Source: Prauserella marina
Lineage (GTDB): Bacteria; Actinomycetota; Actinomycetes; Mycobacteriales; Pseudonocardiaceae
Length of the DNA stretch: 64,000 nucleotides
Assembly: GCF_002240355.1 (NCBI RefSeq)
Contig: NZ_CP016353.1
Location: forward strand, 124,001 to 188,000
Reading direction: 5' to 3'
Both the position numbers and the translations under genes were made by a program. Each line of letters begins with the position of its first letter. The stretch's first letter is position 1. The notes below the pieces were generated by a model. That model saw nothing but the letters and a program-made list of their open reading frames with translations. It did not search any database and was not told the origin of the DNA. Positions 43,201 to 53,025 of the stretch are shown here, one piece after another.

Positions 43201-43458
43201 CAGGTAACCGCCCCGCCGGTGTTCGACGAGATCCGGCAACGCCCGCCTCAGCCGCGAGACCTGCGATTGCAGCGCGTTGGCGGCTCCGTGTGGCGGGCTC
43301 GCGCCGTAGATGCCGTCGACCAGCCGGTCCGCTGAGATGACTTTTCCGGCGTCCATCAGCAGCAACGCGAGCAAGGTGCGCACCGTCGGGCCGCCGACGG
43401 ACACCTCGGCATCGTCGGGTCCCCGCACGTCGAGCGGGCCGAGGATGCCGAAGCGCAT
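40279..43458 (-). CDS. Large AfsR/BTAD-type STAND regulator
   Basis: 1059 residues. An OmpR-like DNA-binding domain (1-90, FGILGPLDVRGPDDAEVSVG), a BTAD domain (about 95-235, ending LGTEPSAPLREAHLAALR), an NTPase with P-loop LTGPGGTGKTRL (275-286) and Walker B LLLVLDNCEHV, then winged-helix (HRTLRSVVEWSWELL) and a long TPR-like helical array to the C-terminus. It is an AfsR/SARP-type one-component activator. ATG 43456-43458 is the start. It is the second such regulator in the window. The DegT-like gene lies 97 bp upstream on the same strand, so it may regulate that locus. Confidence 0.9.
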   Translation of the reverse strand: MRFGILGPLDVRGPDDAEVSVGGPTVRTLLALLLMDAGKVISADRLVDGIYGASPPHGAANALQSQVSRLRRALPDLVEHRRGGYLLAVAEGDIDAGAFEQLLTRGKAALDAGDTGVAATTLRTGLALWRGAVAAEVPEPEAARLTELWCTAVEYRIAADLAEGQLGGLVGELRKLVAEYPLREGFHAQLVTALRLEGRVAEALSAFDAARRLLVDQLGTEPSAPLREAHLAALRTDVGTAPTTHLPKQLTRFVGREAELGGLDAALSAERLVTLTGPGGTGKTRLAIEAAFRQRGEVFFAELAAVPQHGSADEVASAVLDALGVREGILSARRAGARQAPLDRLVNAIADRRLLLVLDNCEHVVASVATLAARLLARCASVTLLTTSREALGITGETLLPVPQLAVPPLAADAEEAARYAAVTLFVERAAAVLPGFRLTSDNATALSRICGALDGLPLAIELAAARTRSLPIDELAARLDDRFALLSRGSRTAPERHRTLRSVVEWSWELLEERERELAMAMAVFVGGASLADLTPVGALLPRVKDASVPEVLADLVDKSIVELTADGRYRMLETIRAFALERLAETGSADRLRRGHAERFLALAEQAAPYLRGGDQLEWLGRLDAELDNLQSALDWARETDQRLALRLVATLLPYWWLTGRRGEGAEHTTRLLATLPRGGPEGLAEEYTMCVLSTSYGGNLNELGNPDGPVIADHLAAVDEIADRIAAPPKYPFLLLLWGAANGIPRGAVTDSLLLRHDTVPLRAPWTIALRHLGRALVALYGGKVAVAETELAESLRRFRELGDRWGCSLALVELGRIAGWRGDHQRCVSLMNEAIELTEQLAASEDLAEILCVKATALRHAGERAAAMTGYRRAAGIAERSGTMDVFALAHHGLAELARQRGDLPEAERECELALTRCPAGHFSFDGVRDQVRITAGRIAAARGESRLAAESFSGVISSAVGRSDLPGAGGAVEALAGLVVAADPRLAATLLGAATALRGLAVAGDADVERVEGQARAALGSSGYLAAHATGAAMSHPAALELAEAGIRTALKSG

Positions 43459-43555
43459 ACGGGGATTATCCGGTCACTGTCATCGGCCCGCCGCGCTCAC
43501 CCCACGCTGGAGGACGCGACCGCGCGATCAGCATCGACGAGCGCGACGCGATGCT

Positions 43556-44599
43556 TCATGCGCCAAGTTCCTCTCTGACGGCGTCGACGACGAAATCGAG
43601 CTGGCTCGCCGTGAGTGCCTCGTGCACGGGAAGTGACAGCACTTCCTCGGTAAGCCGGGCCGCGAAAGGAAACTCCTCGACCGCCGGTGAACCCAGTGCG
43701 GGGTGCTCGCGGTAGCCGTCGGCGTCGAAGACGAGCCTGGGGTAGTAGACGCCGGTTCCGACGCCTCGGGCGGCGAGCGCTACCGCCAGTTCGTCCCTCG
43801 ACAACATGGCGTGCGGTCCGACCCGCACGGTGTACTGGTGCCATACGTGGTCGCGGCCCCGCAGTTCGAGAGGCACCCGAAGTCCCGGTGTCCCGGCGAG
43901 ACCTTCGCCGAGTGCGCGCGCGTTGCGCGCCCTGCTCGCGATGGCCGAGGGCAACCGCGCGAGTCGCGCGAAAGCCGAGGCCGCGCGCTGCTCCGTGATG
44001 CCGTGCTCCGCGCTCGGCCGGGGGGCGCAGGGGACGTCGTCGGCGAACGTGACGACCCCGCACGGGCTCGCCGTGCCGCGCAGTGAGAAGCAGCCGATCT
44101 CGTAGGAACCGGCCTGCCTTCCCTCGCAGGCCGCGCCAAGTGCCTGCGCGGCGTCCTCTACGACCCGCAGGTCGTACTCCGCCGCGAGTGCGGTGAGCTT
44201 GCCGAGGTCGGCTGGCTGACCGAAGAGATGAACGGCGACGATCGCCCTCGTGCGTGGCCCCAGCGCGGCGGCGACCGCGTCGGGGTCGATGCCGAAGTCG
44301 TCGTCGCACACGTCGGCGAACCGCACCCTCGCGCCGGACCGCACGATCGCGTCGAGCGTTGCGGTGGAACAGAAAGGCGAGGTCACCACCTCGTCGCGGG
44401 CGGTGAGGCCGAGCGCGTCCAGCGCGATCTCCCTTGCCGCGGCAGGACTGCTCGTCGCCATCGCGAGCCGGGTACCCGTCAGCTGGGCGAAGGCGTTCTC
44501 GAATCGTTCGACCTCGGTCGTTCCCGCTGGTGGTTCGGTAAAGGGAACCTCGATGTGTCGCGGCTCGGCGCAGGCGTCGACGACGGTCAACGGGATCAT
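43556..44599 (-). CDS. DegT/DnrJ/EryC1 family protein lacking the PLP lysine
   Basis: 347 residues with the fold-type I aminotransferase pattern. FENAFAQLTGTRLAMATSSPAAAREIAL, DEVVTSPFCSTATLDAIVRSGA, VAVHLFGQPADLGKL and VVEDAAQALGAACEG (PLP-N1 Asp149) are all normal for sugar aminotransferases. However, the segment that should read FSF-x3-K reads FSLRGTASPCG at 171-181, so the Schiff-base Lys is Ala177. The enzyme may use a different chemistry or be a pseudoenzyme. ATG 44597-44599 has GAAGGAAG upstream. It is divergent from a small ORF and a free-standing adenylation enzyme. Confidence 0.85.
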   Translation of the reverse strand: MIPLTVVDACAEPRHIEVPFTEPPAGTTEVERFENAFAQLTGTRLAMATSSPAAAREIALDALGLTARDEVVTSPFCSTATLDAIVRSGARVRFADVCDDDFGIDPDAVAAALGPRTRAIVAVHLFGQPADLGKLTALAAEYDLRVVEDAAQALGAACEGRQAGSYEIGCFSLRGTASPCGVVTFADDVPCAPRPSAEHGITEQRAASAFARLARLPSAIASRARNARALGEGLAGTPGLRVPLELRGRDHVWHQYTVRVGPHAMLSRDELAVALAARGVGTGVYYPRLVFDADGYREHPALGSPAVEEFPFAARLTEEVLSLPVHEALTASQLDFVVDAVREELGA

Positions 44600-44836
44600 G
44601 CGGGTGTTCTTCCTTCTTCCGGGGACGCCGAGGGCATCGGCTGTGTCCGTCGAGCCGGGACGGCGAGCCGCCCGGCCATGAAACCAGCTTGTTGCGCCGA
44701 CACCCTTGAATGAATTCTCGTGGCTGATCGGATTCACCCGACCGCGCCTGTGCCGATAACGGAATCCCGGTGCGGTAACCGGGTTTTACCTGTGCTTACG
44801 CCGGATCGGTCTACTTCATGCGTCGTTTTCGGTGTC

Positions 44837-44858
44837 CTGTCCACAATCTGTCCACAAT
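44837..44858 (+). repeat. Tandem 11-bp direct repeat in the DegT/AMP-ligase divergent region
   Basis: CTGTCCACAAT occurs twice back to back (44837-44847 and 44848-44858). Each copy holds CTGTCCACA, one base from the actinobacterial DnaA box TTGTCCACA. The repeat lies in the 473-bp region between the DegT-like gene and the adenylation gene, just before the small ORF, so an operator role is also possible. Confidence 0.65.
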
Positions 44859-44868
44859 GCGGGAGCAA

Positions 44869-45000
44869 ATGTGCGAGATTCTCGGGAATTGTGGCGTGAT
44901 GTGCCTGGTCGGGACGCCGGAACCGGAACACGTGGTAGCGCTACCCCCACGGGACATGACTGAATGGTGGGCGCGAGGCGACGGAAACGCCTCGTACTGA
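44869..45000 (+). CDS. Possible small peptide gene upstream of the adenylation enzyme
   Basis: A 43-residue ORF beginning MCEILGNCGVMCLVG and ending WWARGDGNASY. It has three Cys in the first 12 residues, a middle rich in Pro, Glu and Val, and an aromatic C-terminal part. GGGAG lies 3 nt before ATG 44869, a little close. The frame is open from ATG 44818, giving 60 residues. Third codon positions are about 70% G+C, compatible with coding. An intrinsic-terminator hairpin follows 19 bp after its stop, and the adenylation gene starts 72 bp after the stop, a spacing seen in precursor-peptide clusters. I recognise no family; it could equally be a leader peptide or noncoding leader. Confidence 0.4.
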   Translation: MCEILGNCGVMCLVGTPEPEHVVALPPRDMTEWWARGDGNASY

Positions 45001-45019
45001 GCAGGCCGTGCGGTGGAGG

Positions 45020-45054
45020 CCGGAACGCGAAAGTGCGTTCCGGTTTCCGTTTTT
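45020..45054 (+). terminator. Intrinsic terminator or attenuator between small ORF and adenylation gene
   Basis: A perfect 9-bp stem CCGGAACGC (45020-45028) / GCGTTCCGG (45035-45043) with loop GAAAGT is followed by TTTCCGTTTTT. It ends 18 bp before ATG 45073. Any transcript from the 473-bp upstream region must pass it, so it should lower or condition expression of the adenylation gene. Confidence 0.75.
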
Positions 45055-45072
45055 CGATCGGGGGCTGTTGGC

Positions 45073-46470
45073 ATGACCTCGCTGCTTGGCGATGGAGCTC
45101 GACTCGTCGATGTCGTGGGAAGGCGGACGCTGTGCGGTGAGGAACTTGTCACCGAGGTACGGCGCACGGCACAGCGGCTGTCCGCGCTACCCGAGGGTGT
45201 GCTCTTCGTGAGAGTGGGAGCCGAACTCGAAGGGATCGTGAACTATCTGGCCGCCTTCGAGGCGGAAAGAGCGGTCGCGCTACTCGACCCCGCCCTTGAG
45301 GAGAGTGTTCTGCACCGGCTCGTCCACCGGTTCGAGCCCTCGGCGGTACTCGGTTCGCCGCACGCGCCACCACCCGGCTACGCGGCGAGCGGGTGCGGCT
45401 GGGTGCGCGAGGAAGCGACGAAGGTCGAACCGCACTCCGACCTCGCGGTGCTGCTGGCCACGAGTGGTTCCACCGGCGATCCCCGGCTCGTCAGGTTGTC
45501 GAGAAAAGCGTTGCTGGACAACGCGGTCGCCATCGCGGAGGCCCTCGGCATCCACGCCGGGGACGTCGCGCCGACCAGCCTGCCGCCGCACTACAGTTTC
45601 GGGCTCTCCGTGCTGAACTCCCACCTCGTGCGCGGTGCGACCGTGGTCGTCGAGCCGTCGGGCATTCTCGGCAAGGGTTTCTGGGAGGCGATCGCGGAAC
45701 ACGAGGTCACGTCGCTCGCCGGTGTCCCGCACCATTACGAGTTGCTGCACCGAATGCCGTTCGATCCGCACGAATACCCAAGCCTGCGCACGTTGACCCA
45801 AGCGGGCGGAAAGCTGCGCACCGAACTGGTTGCCGAATTCCACGACGCGATGCGCGTGGCAGGCGGGCGCATGTTCGTGATGTACGGGCAAACCGAGGCG
45901 GGCCCGAGAATGGCGACGGTTCCCTCCGAGCGGCTGTCCGACAAGCTCGGCTCTGCCGGTGTCGCATTGGCAGGGGGGTCGTTCTCCGTGCGCAGGGAAG
46001 ACGGGGAAGAGACCACGCATCCCAAGATCGTCGGCGAGGTCGTCTACCGGGGACCCAACGTGATGATGGGTTACGCGACCGAGCGCGCGCACCTCGCGCT
46101 GGGCGACACGACCGGAGGCGTGCTGTCGACGGGCGACCTCGGCTATCTCGACGAGGACGGCTACCTGTTCATCACGGGACGGCTCAAACGCATCGGCACG
46201 GTGTTCGGCAACAGGGTCAACCTCGACGACCTCGAACACGCGGCGCGAGCGGCCGTCGCCGGTGTCGACGTCGTCGCGGCAGTTCCCGCCGGTGACAAGG
46301 TGGCGCTGTTCGTGCAGGGGGCTGATCCGGCGACCTGCAAGGTCGTCTCCGACGTGCTCGCGGACCGGACACATCTTCATTCGAGCGGCTTCGACGTGCG
46401 TCCAGTCGAGACGGTACCGCTGCTGGGCAGCGGAAAGATCAATTATCCGGTGCTGGAAAGAGAGTTGTGA
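45073..46470 (+). CDS. Free-standing AMP-binding (ANL superfamily) adenylation enzyme
   Basis: 465 residues, compact for an acyl-CoA synthetase. Core motifs: A3 LLATSGSTGDPRLVRLS near 143-160, A4 region SLPPHYSFGLSVLNSHL, A5 MYGQTEAGPRM near 276-286, A7 STGDLGYLDEDGYLFITGR near 350-368, A8 LKRIGTVFGNRVNLDDLE and the A10 catalytic Lys in GSGKINYPVLE near the end. It should activate a carboxylic acid as an acyl-AMP and pass it to CoA or a carrier protein. No carrier protein is adjacent. The N-terminal domain is shortened. ATG 45073 lies just after an attenuator hairpin. The substrate is unknown. Confidence 0.9.
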   Translation: MTSLLGDGARLVDVVGRRTLCGEELVTEVRRTAQRLSALPEGVLFVRVGAELEGIVNYLAAFEAERAVALLDPALEESVLHRLVHRFEPSAVLGSPHAPPPGYAASGCGWVREEATKVEPHSDLAVLLATSGSTGDPRLVRLSRKALLDNAVAIAEALGIHAGDVAPTSLPPHYSFGLSVLNSHLVRGATVVVEPSGILGKGFWEAIAEHEVTSLAGVPHHYELLHRMPFDPHEYPSLRTLTQAGGKLRTELVAEFHDAMRVAGGRMFVMYGQTEAGPRMATVPSERLSDKLGSAGVALAGGSFSVRREDGEETTHPKIVGEVVYRGPNVMMGYATERAHLALGDTTGGVLSTGDLGYLDEDGYLFITGRLKRIGTVFGNRVNLDDLEHAARAAVAGVDVVAAVPAGDKVALFVQGADPATCKVVSDVLADRTHLHSSGFDVRPVETVPLLGSGKINYPVLEREL

Positions 46471-46634
46471 CCGCGACTCCTTCGCCGCGTTGACCACAGT
46501 GGACACGAATGCCGCTCCACGTTCGTCTGTTGTGGACATTCAAAGGCCGGGCCGCTCCGCTGGGTACCTGCCCGTGCCTGGCGGGTTCGGCGATGCGTTA
46601 GTTTGGTGAATCGACTCGGGTACGGGGGTGCTGG

Positions 46635-48299
46635 GTGGAGCTCGCCGCGGCAGGTGCGTGGTTCGTACTCGCCGTGTTCGTCGTCGGCGCCTGGGACCGC
46701 ATCGAAAGCCGAAGGTCATGGCGAAGGGCCGCGCTCGGGCTGACGATGCTCTTCTCGCTCGCCCACCAGCTCGTCTTCGCCACGGTTGCCGACGAGGCTT
46801 ACCTCACCTTCCGGTACGCGAGCAACGTCGCCGACGGCTACGGGCCGGTCTTCAATCCGGGTGAACGGGTCGAGGGGTATTCGAGCTTCTTGTGGCTCGT
46901 GCTCGTCGCGCTGACGAGAGCCGCGTTCGGCGGGGACGAGACCACCATCGTCGTCGGTTCGTGCGTCATCGGCGTGCTGTGCGCGCTGGGTTCGGTGTAC
47001 GCGGCGAACGTGCTGGTCAACAGGATCGTCGCGATACGGGGCGGTCGCGCGGCGCCCGCGCTCGGCGTCGTGGCGGCGGTACTCACCGCCGGCGTCTCCT
47101 CGCTCGCCGTCTACGGCGCTTCCGGCGTCGAGACCTCGCTGTTCGTGCTGCTGGTCCTTTCCGTGTGCGTCGCGCTCACCGCGGACCGGCCGGTCGTCGC
47201 GGGCGTGCTTGCCGCGTTCGCCGTCATGACCCGTCCCGAGGGCGCCTTCGTGGCGCTGGCCGTCCTGTTGTGGTTGTTGCTCGCCGCGCTGCGCCGCTCT
47301 GCGACGGGATGGGCACCGCTCGGCTACGCGCTCGGAGCCGCCGTTCTGCTCGTCCCGTGGATGGTGTGGAGGGTGACCTACTACGGCCACCTCGTGTCCA
47401 ACGCCGTCGAGCTGGCGGGGCGGACCGAGACCGGAAAGCGGCTGGCCGCGGGCTGGGACTACGTCGCGGGGTTCGCGTCCGGCTACCTCGCGCTGGTACT
47501 GCTCGCCGTACTGACCGTCGGCTACCTGCTCACGAACCGCCACGCCGAGGGCTCGCCTGCCGCCAAGGCAAGGTCGCTCGTGTGGCTGCTGCTCGCACTC
47601 GCTGCCGTCCAGACAGGGGCGGTCCTGTTCGCGGGAGGTGAGTCGCTGCCAGGCTGGCGGCTGCTCGCTCCGGTGCCGCCGTTGATCGCGGTCGCCGTGA
47701 CGGCCGCTTACGGCATTTCCGGGCAGGCCGCGAACAGGCCGTCGCCGAGACCGCGGCCTCGTGATCCGGTCGGCGGAAGAGCCGTCCCGCTCATCGCCGT
47801 CGCTGTCTCGGGGCTTTCCCTGCTCGCGGGGGTCACCCAGCACGACGTCCTCCCCACCGTGCGGCAGTGGGCCGTCGTCGGTGACGAACTCGGCGAACTG
47901 GGCGATTGGCTCGGCGGCGCGCTGCCGGCGGGAACCGTCGTCGGCAGCCACGCGGGTGGGGCATTCGCCTACCGGGCGGGCCCCGGTCTTACGGTGGTCG
48001 ACCTCGACGGGCGCACCGACGAATACATCGGGCGAACGGGCAAGGCAGGGGAAGCCGACGTCGATCACTACGTCGTGGTCCAGCGAATACCGAATGTGAT
48101 CGTCGGCGCGGCGGACGGCTACGAATCCCGCAAGCGATGCGGCATCAGCCCGGCGTACGCGGGGCTCTACGAGGTCGCGACGTTCCGCAGGCTCGGTACC
48201 GAGCAGTGGGTGGCCCTCTCGCTGCGCCGTCCGCAGGCGGACAGCCTCATCGAGCGGCTCGGCTCCGATCCCCGTTTCGAGTACCAGCCCTGCGCCTGA
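46635..48299 (+). CDS. GT-C membrane glycosyltransferase, AftB-like
   Basis: 554 residues with about ten membrane helices and a C-terminal extracytoplasmic domain of about 150 residues. The first periplasmic loop reads VADEAYLTFRYASNVADGYG, then PVFNPGERVEGYSS. This corresponds to the catalytic DDxxxxxR and GPVFNxGERVExxxS loop of mycobacterial AftB, the terminal beta-(1,2)-arabinofuranosyltransferase. The acid pair is DE rather than DD. It likely uses decaprenyl-phosphoryl-arabinose, made by dprE1/E2 at 60-62 kb. GTG 46635 has only a weak ribosome site. It is separated from the glf operon by two unrelated genes. Confidence 0.78.
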   Translation: MELAAAGAWFVLAVFVVGAWDRIESRRSWRRAALGLTMLFSLAHQLVFATVADEAYLTFRYASNVADGYGPVFNPGERVEGYSSFLWLVLVALTRAAFGGDETTIVVGSCVIGVLCALGSVYAANVLVNRIVAIRGGRAAPALGVVAAVLTAGVSSLAVYGASGVETSLFVLLVLSVCVALTADRPVVAGVLAAFAVMTRPEGAFVALAVLLWLLLAALRRSATGWAPLGYALGAAVLLVPWMVWRVTYYGHLVSNAVELAGRTETGKRLAAGWDYVAGFASGYLALVLLAVLTVGYLLTNRHAEGSPAAKARSLVWLLLALAAVQTGAVLFAGGESLPGWRLLAPVPPLIAVAVTAAYGISGQAANRPSPRPRPRDPVGGRAVPLIAVAVSGLSLLAGVTQHDVLPTVRQWAVVGDELGELGDWLGGALPAGTVVGSHAGGAFAYRAGPGLTVVDLDGRTDEYIGRTGKAGEADVDHYVVVQRIPNVIVGAADGYESRKRCGISPAYAGLYEVATFRRLGTEQWVALSLRRPQADSLIERLGSDPRFEYQPCA

Positions 48300-48305
48300 G
48301 CGGCG

Positions 48306-49121
48306 TCAGAACCAGCGTTCGAGTACCTGGGCGACCCCGTCCTCGGAGTTGGGCCCTGTGATCTCGTCGGCGGCCTCCAGCAGCGTGGGATGCGCGTTGG
48401 CGACGGCGACGCCGTGCCCGGCCCAGCGCAGCATGTCGAGGTCGTTCGGCATGTCCCCGAAGGCGATGATCCCCTCGGCTCCGAGGGTGAACCGCTGCGC
48501 GACCTCGGCGAGTCCGGTGGCCTTGGTGACTCCCGGCGCGGCCAGCTCGATGAGCCCCCCGCCGGAGGAGAACGTGATGTCCACCGAGTCGCGCAGTACC
48601 GCCCTCGCCGCCTCCGCCATCTCGTCCGACGTCATCGACTGGTGACTGACCAGCAGTTTCACCGCCGCGTGCCCCAGTACCTCGGCGCGCGGCACGACCG
48701 AGCCCTCGCCGTCGCCCCACGGGTTGTAGTAGTCGGTTTCGATGACGAAGTTCTTCAGGTCGCGGTCGATCGCGTGCGTGCCGACCCGCTCGGCGGCGAG
48801 CCGGCAACCGGGGATGGCGAAGGACACCGCGTCGGCGACGTCGTTCAGCAGGACGGGGTCGAGCAGGCCGTGGACGTCGACCACGCGGTCGGCCGAGATG
48901 TCGTAGAGCACGGCGCCGTTGGCGCACACGGCGTAGCCGGTGAGCCCAGCCTGCTCGGCGACCTGCGGGATCCACCTCGGCGGACGGCCGCTGACCAGCA
49001 CGAAAGGCACCCCGTCGCCGACGGCCCTCCCCACGACCCCGACGGTGCGATCACTCAAGCTGGTGACAGACGACAGCAGGGTTCCATCCACGTCGGAAGC
49101 GATGAGCCGGGGTTTTTCCAC
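48306..49121 (-). CDS. HAD-superfamily Cof-type phosphatase
   Basis: 271 residues of HAD subfamily IIB. Motif I IASDVDGTLL (nucleophile Asp10, acid Asp12), motif II FVLVSGRPP, motif III Lys in AAVKLLVSHQ or GVTKATGL and motif IV IIAFGDMPNDLDML near 215-228. The C2b cap domain lies between about 85 and 190. It is a soluble sugar-phosphate or nucleotide phosphatase of unknown substrate. GTG 49119-49121 lies very close to GGAGGGG; no better start is in frame. It converges on the GT-C gene with a 6-bp gap. Confidence 0.9.
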   Translation of the reverse strand: MEKPRLIASDVDGTLLSSVTSLSDRTVGVVGRAVGDGVPFVLVSGRPPRWIPQVAEQAGLTGYAVCANGAVLYDISADRVVDVHGLLDPVLLNDVADAVSFAIPGCRLAAERVGTHAIDRDLKNFVIETDYYNPWGDGEGSVVPRAEVLGHAAVKLLVSHQSMTSDEMAEAARAVLRDSVDITFSSGGGLIELAAPGVTKATGLAEVAQRFTLGAEGIIAFGDMPNDLDMLRWAGHGVAVANAHPTLLEAADEITGPNSEDGVAQVLERWF

Positions 49122-49231
49122 CCCTCCAGTTTTCCAGAGCGGGACTGGCAGGTCGGCGTGTCGTACCCCACCGCCACGTTCGGAGCCACCAGGCTGCGCG
49201 ACGGGCCATGATCCCGCTAGCGTGTGGCGCC

Positions 49232-52026
<2,795 letters not shown>

Positions 52027-52030
<4 letters not shown>

Positions 52031-52959
52031 GTGAGACGACCGAGCGTGCCGAGGTGAGCGGGGGCGATACCGCCGGTAAGAAGGGGCCCATGGGCACCGC
52101 TTTCGGCGTGTTGAAGACCGCGCGACCCCGGCAGTGGGTGAAGAACGTACTGGTGCTGGCGGCGCCGTTCACGGCTGCCGAGATCACCAACTTGACAGTG
52201 CTGCGGGGCGCGCTCATCGCGTTCGTGGCCTTCTCGCTCGTCGCCTCCTCGGTCTATTTGATCAACGATGCCGTCGACGTCGATGCCGACCGCGAGCACC
52301 CGACCAAGCGCAACAGGCCCATCGCGGCAGGGATCGTGCCGATCCCGCTCGCCTACGGCGCCGCGGCCGCGTTCTTCGCGGCAGGGTGTGCGGTCAGCCT
52401 CCTCGCCGACTGGCGGCTGTTGATCGTGCTGGTGGTGTACGAAGCCATCCAGCTCGGCTACTGCTTCGGGCTCAAGCACCAGCCGGTCGTTGATCTCGCG
52501 ATCGTCGCCTCCGGCTTCCTCATGCGGCTCATCGCGGGTGGTGTCGCGACCGGTATCGCGCTTTCCCAGTGGTTCCTGCTGGTGACGGCGTTCGGCTCGC
52601 TGTTCATGGTCGCCGGCAAGCGGTACGCGGAACTGATGCTCTTCGAGCGCACCGGCGCGAAGATCCGCTCGTCGCTGAAGAAGTACTCGGCGAGCTACCT
52701 GCGCTTCATGTGGGCCACCGCGGCGGCGATCCTGATCATGTCGTACTCGCTGTGGGCCTTCGAGCAGGAGCAGCGGGTTCAAGGATCGGTGTGGAGCGTC
52801 ATCTCGATGGTGCCGTTCGTCGTCGCCGTCCTGCGCTACGCGGTCGACGTGGACGGCGGAAACGCGGGTGAGCCAGAGGAAATCGCGCTCAAGGACAGGG
52901 TGTTGCAGGTCCTCGGCGCGTCCTGGGTGGTCACCCTGGTGTTCTCGTACTACCTCTGA
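52027..52959 (+). CDS. ubiA: Decaprenyl-phosphate phosphoribosyltransferase (UbiA family)
   Basis: 310 residues with about nine membrane helices. The UbiA metal motifs are present: NDAVDVDADREHPTKRNRP at 80-98 (Asp81, Asp84, Asp88) and a second acidic segment around YEAIQLGYCFGLKHQPVVDLA. It transfers 5-phosphoribose from PRPP to decaprenyl phosphate, the first committed step toward decaprenylphosphoryl-arabinose. ATG 52027 overlaps the PAP2 stop codon. It is the last gene before a bidirectional terminator. Confidence 0.95.
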
Positions 52960-52974
52960 GCAAGTACCGACCCG

Positions 52975-53010
52975 AAATCCCTGAACCGGACAACACCGGT
53001 TCAGGGATTT
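52975..53010. terminator. Bidirectional terminator between ubiA and emb
   Basis: A perfect 15-bp stem (AAATCCCTGAACCGG at 52975-52989 with 52996-53010) and a 6-nt loop. The stem ends in TTTTCTC on the plus strand, and the equivalent AAA run gives T's on the minus strand. It lies 15 bp from each of the two convergent stop codons and should end both transcripts. Confidence 0.92.
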
Positions 53011-53025
53011 TCTCGTTGCTGCCCG

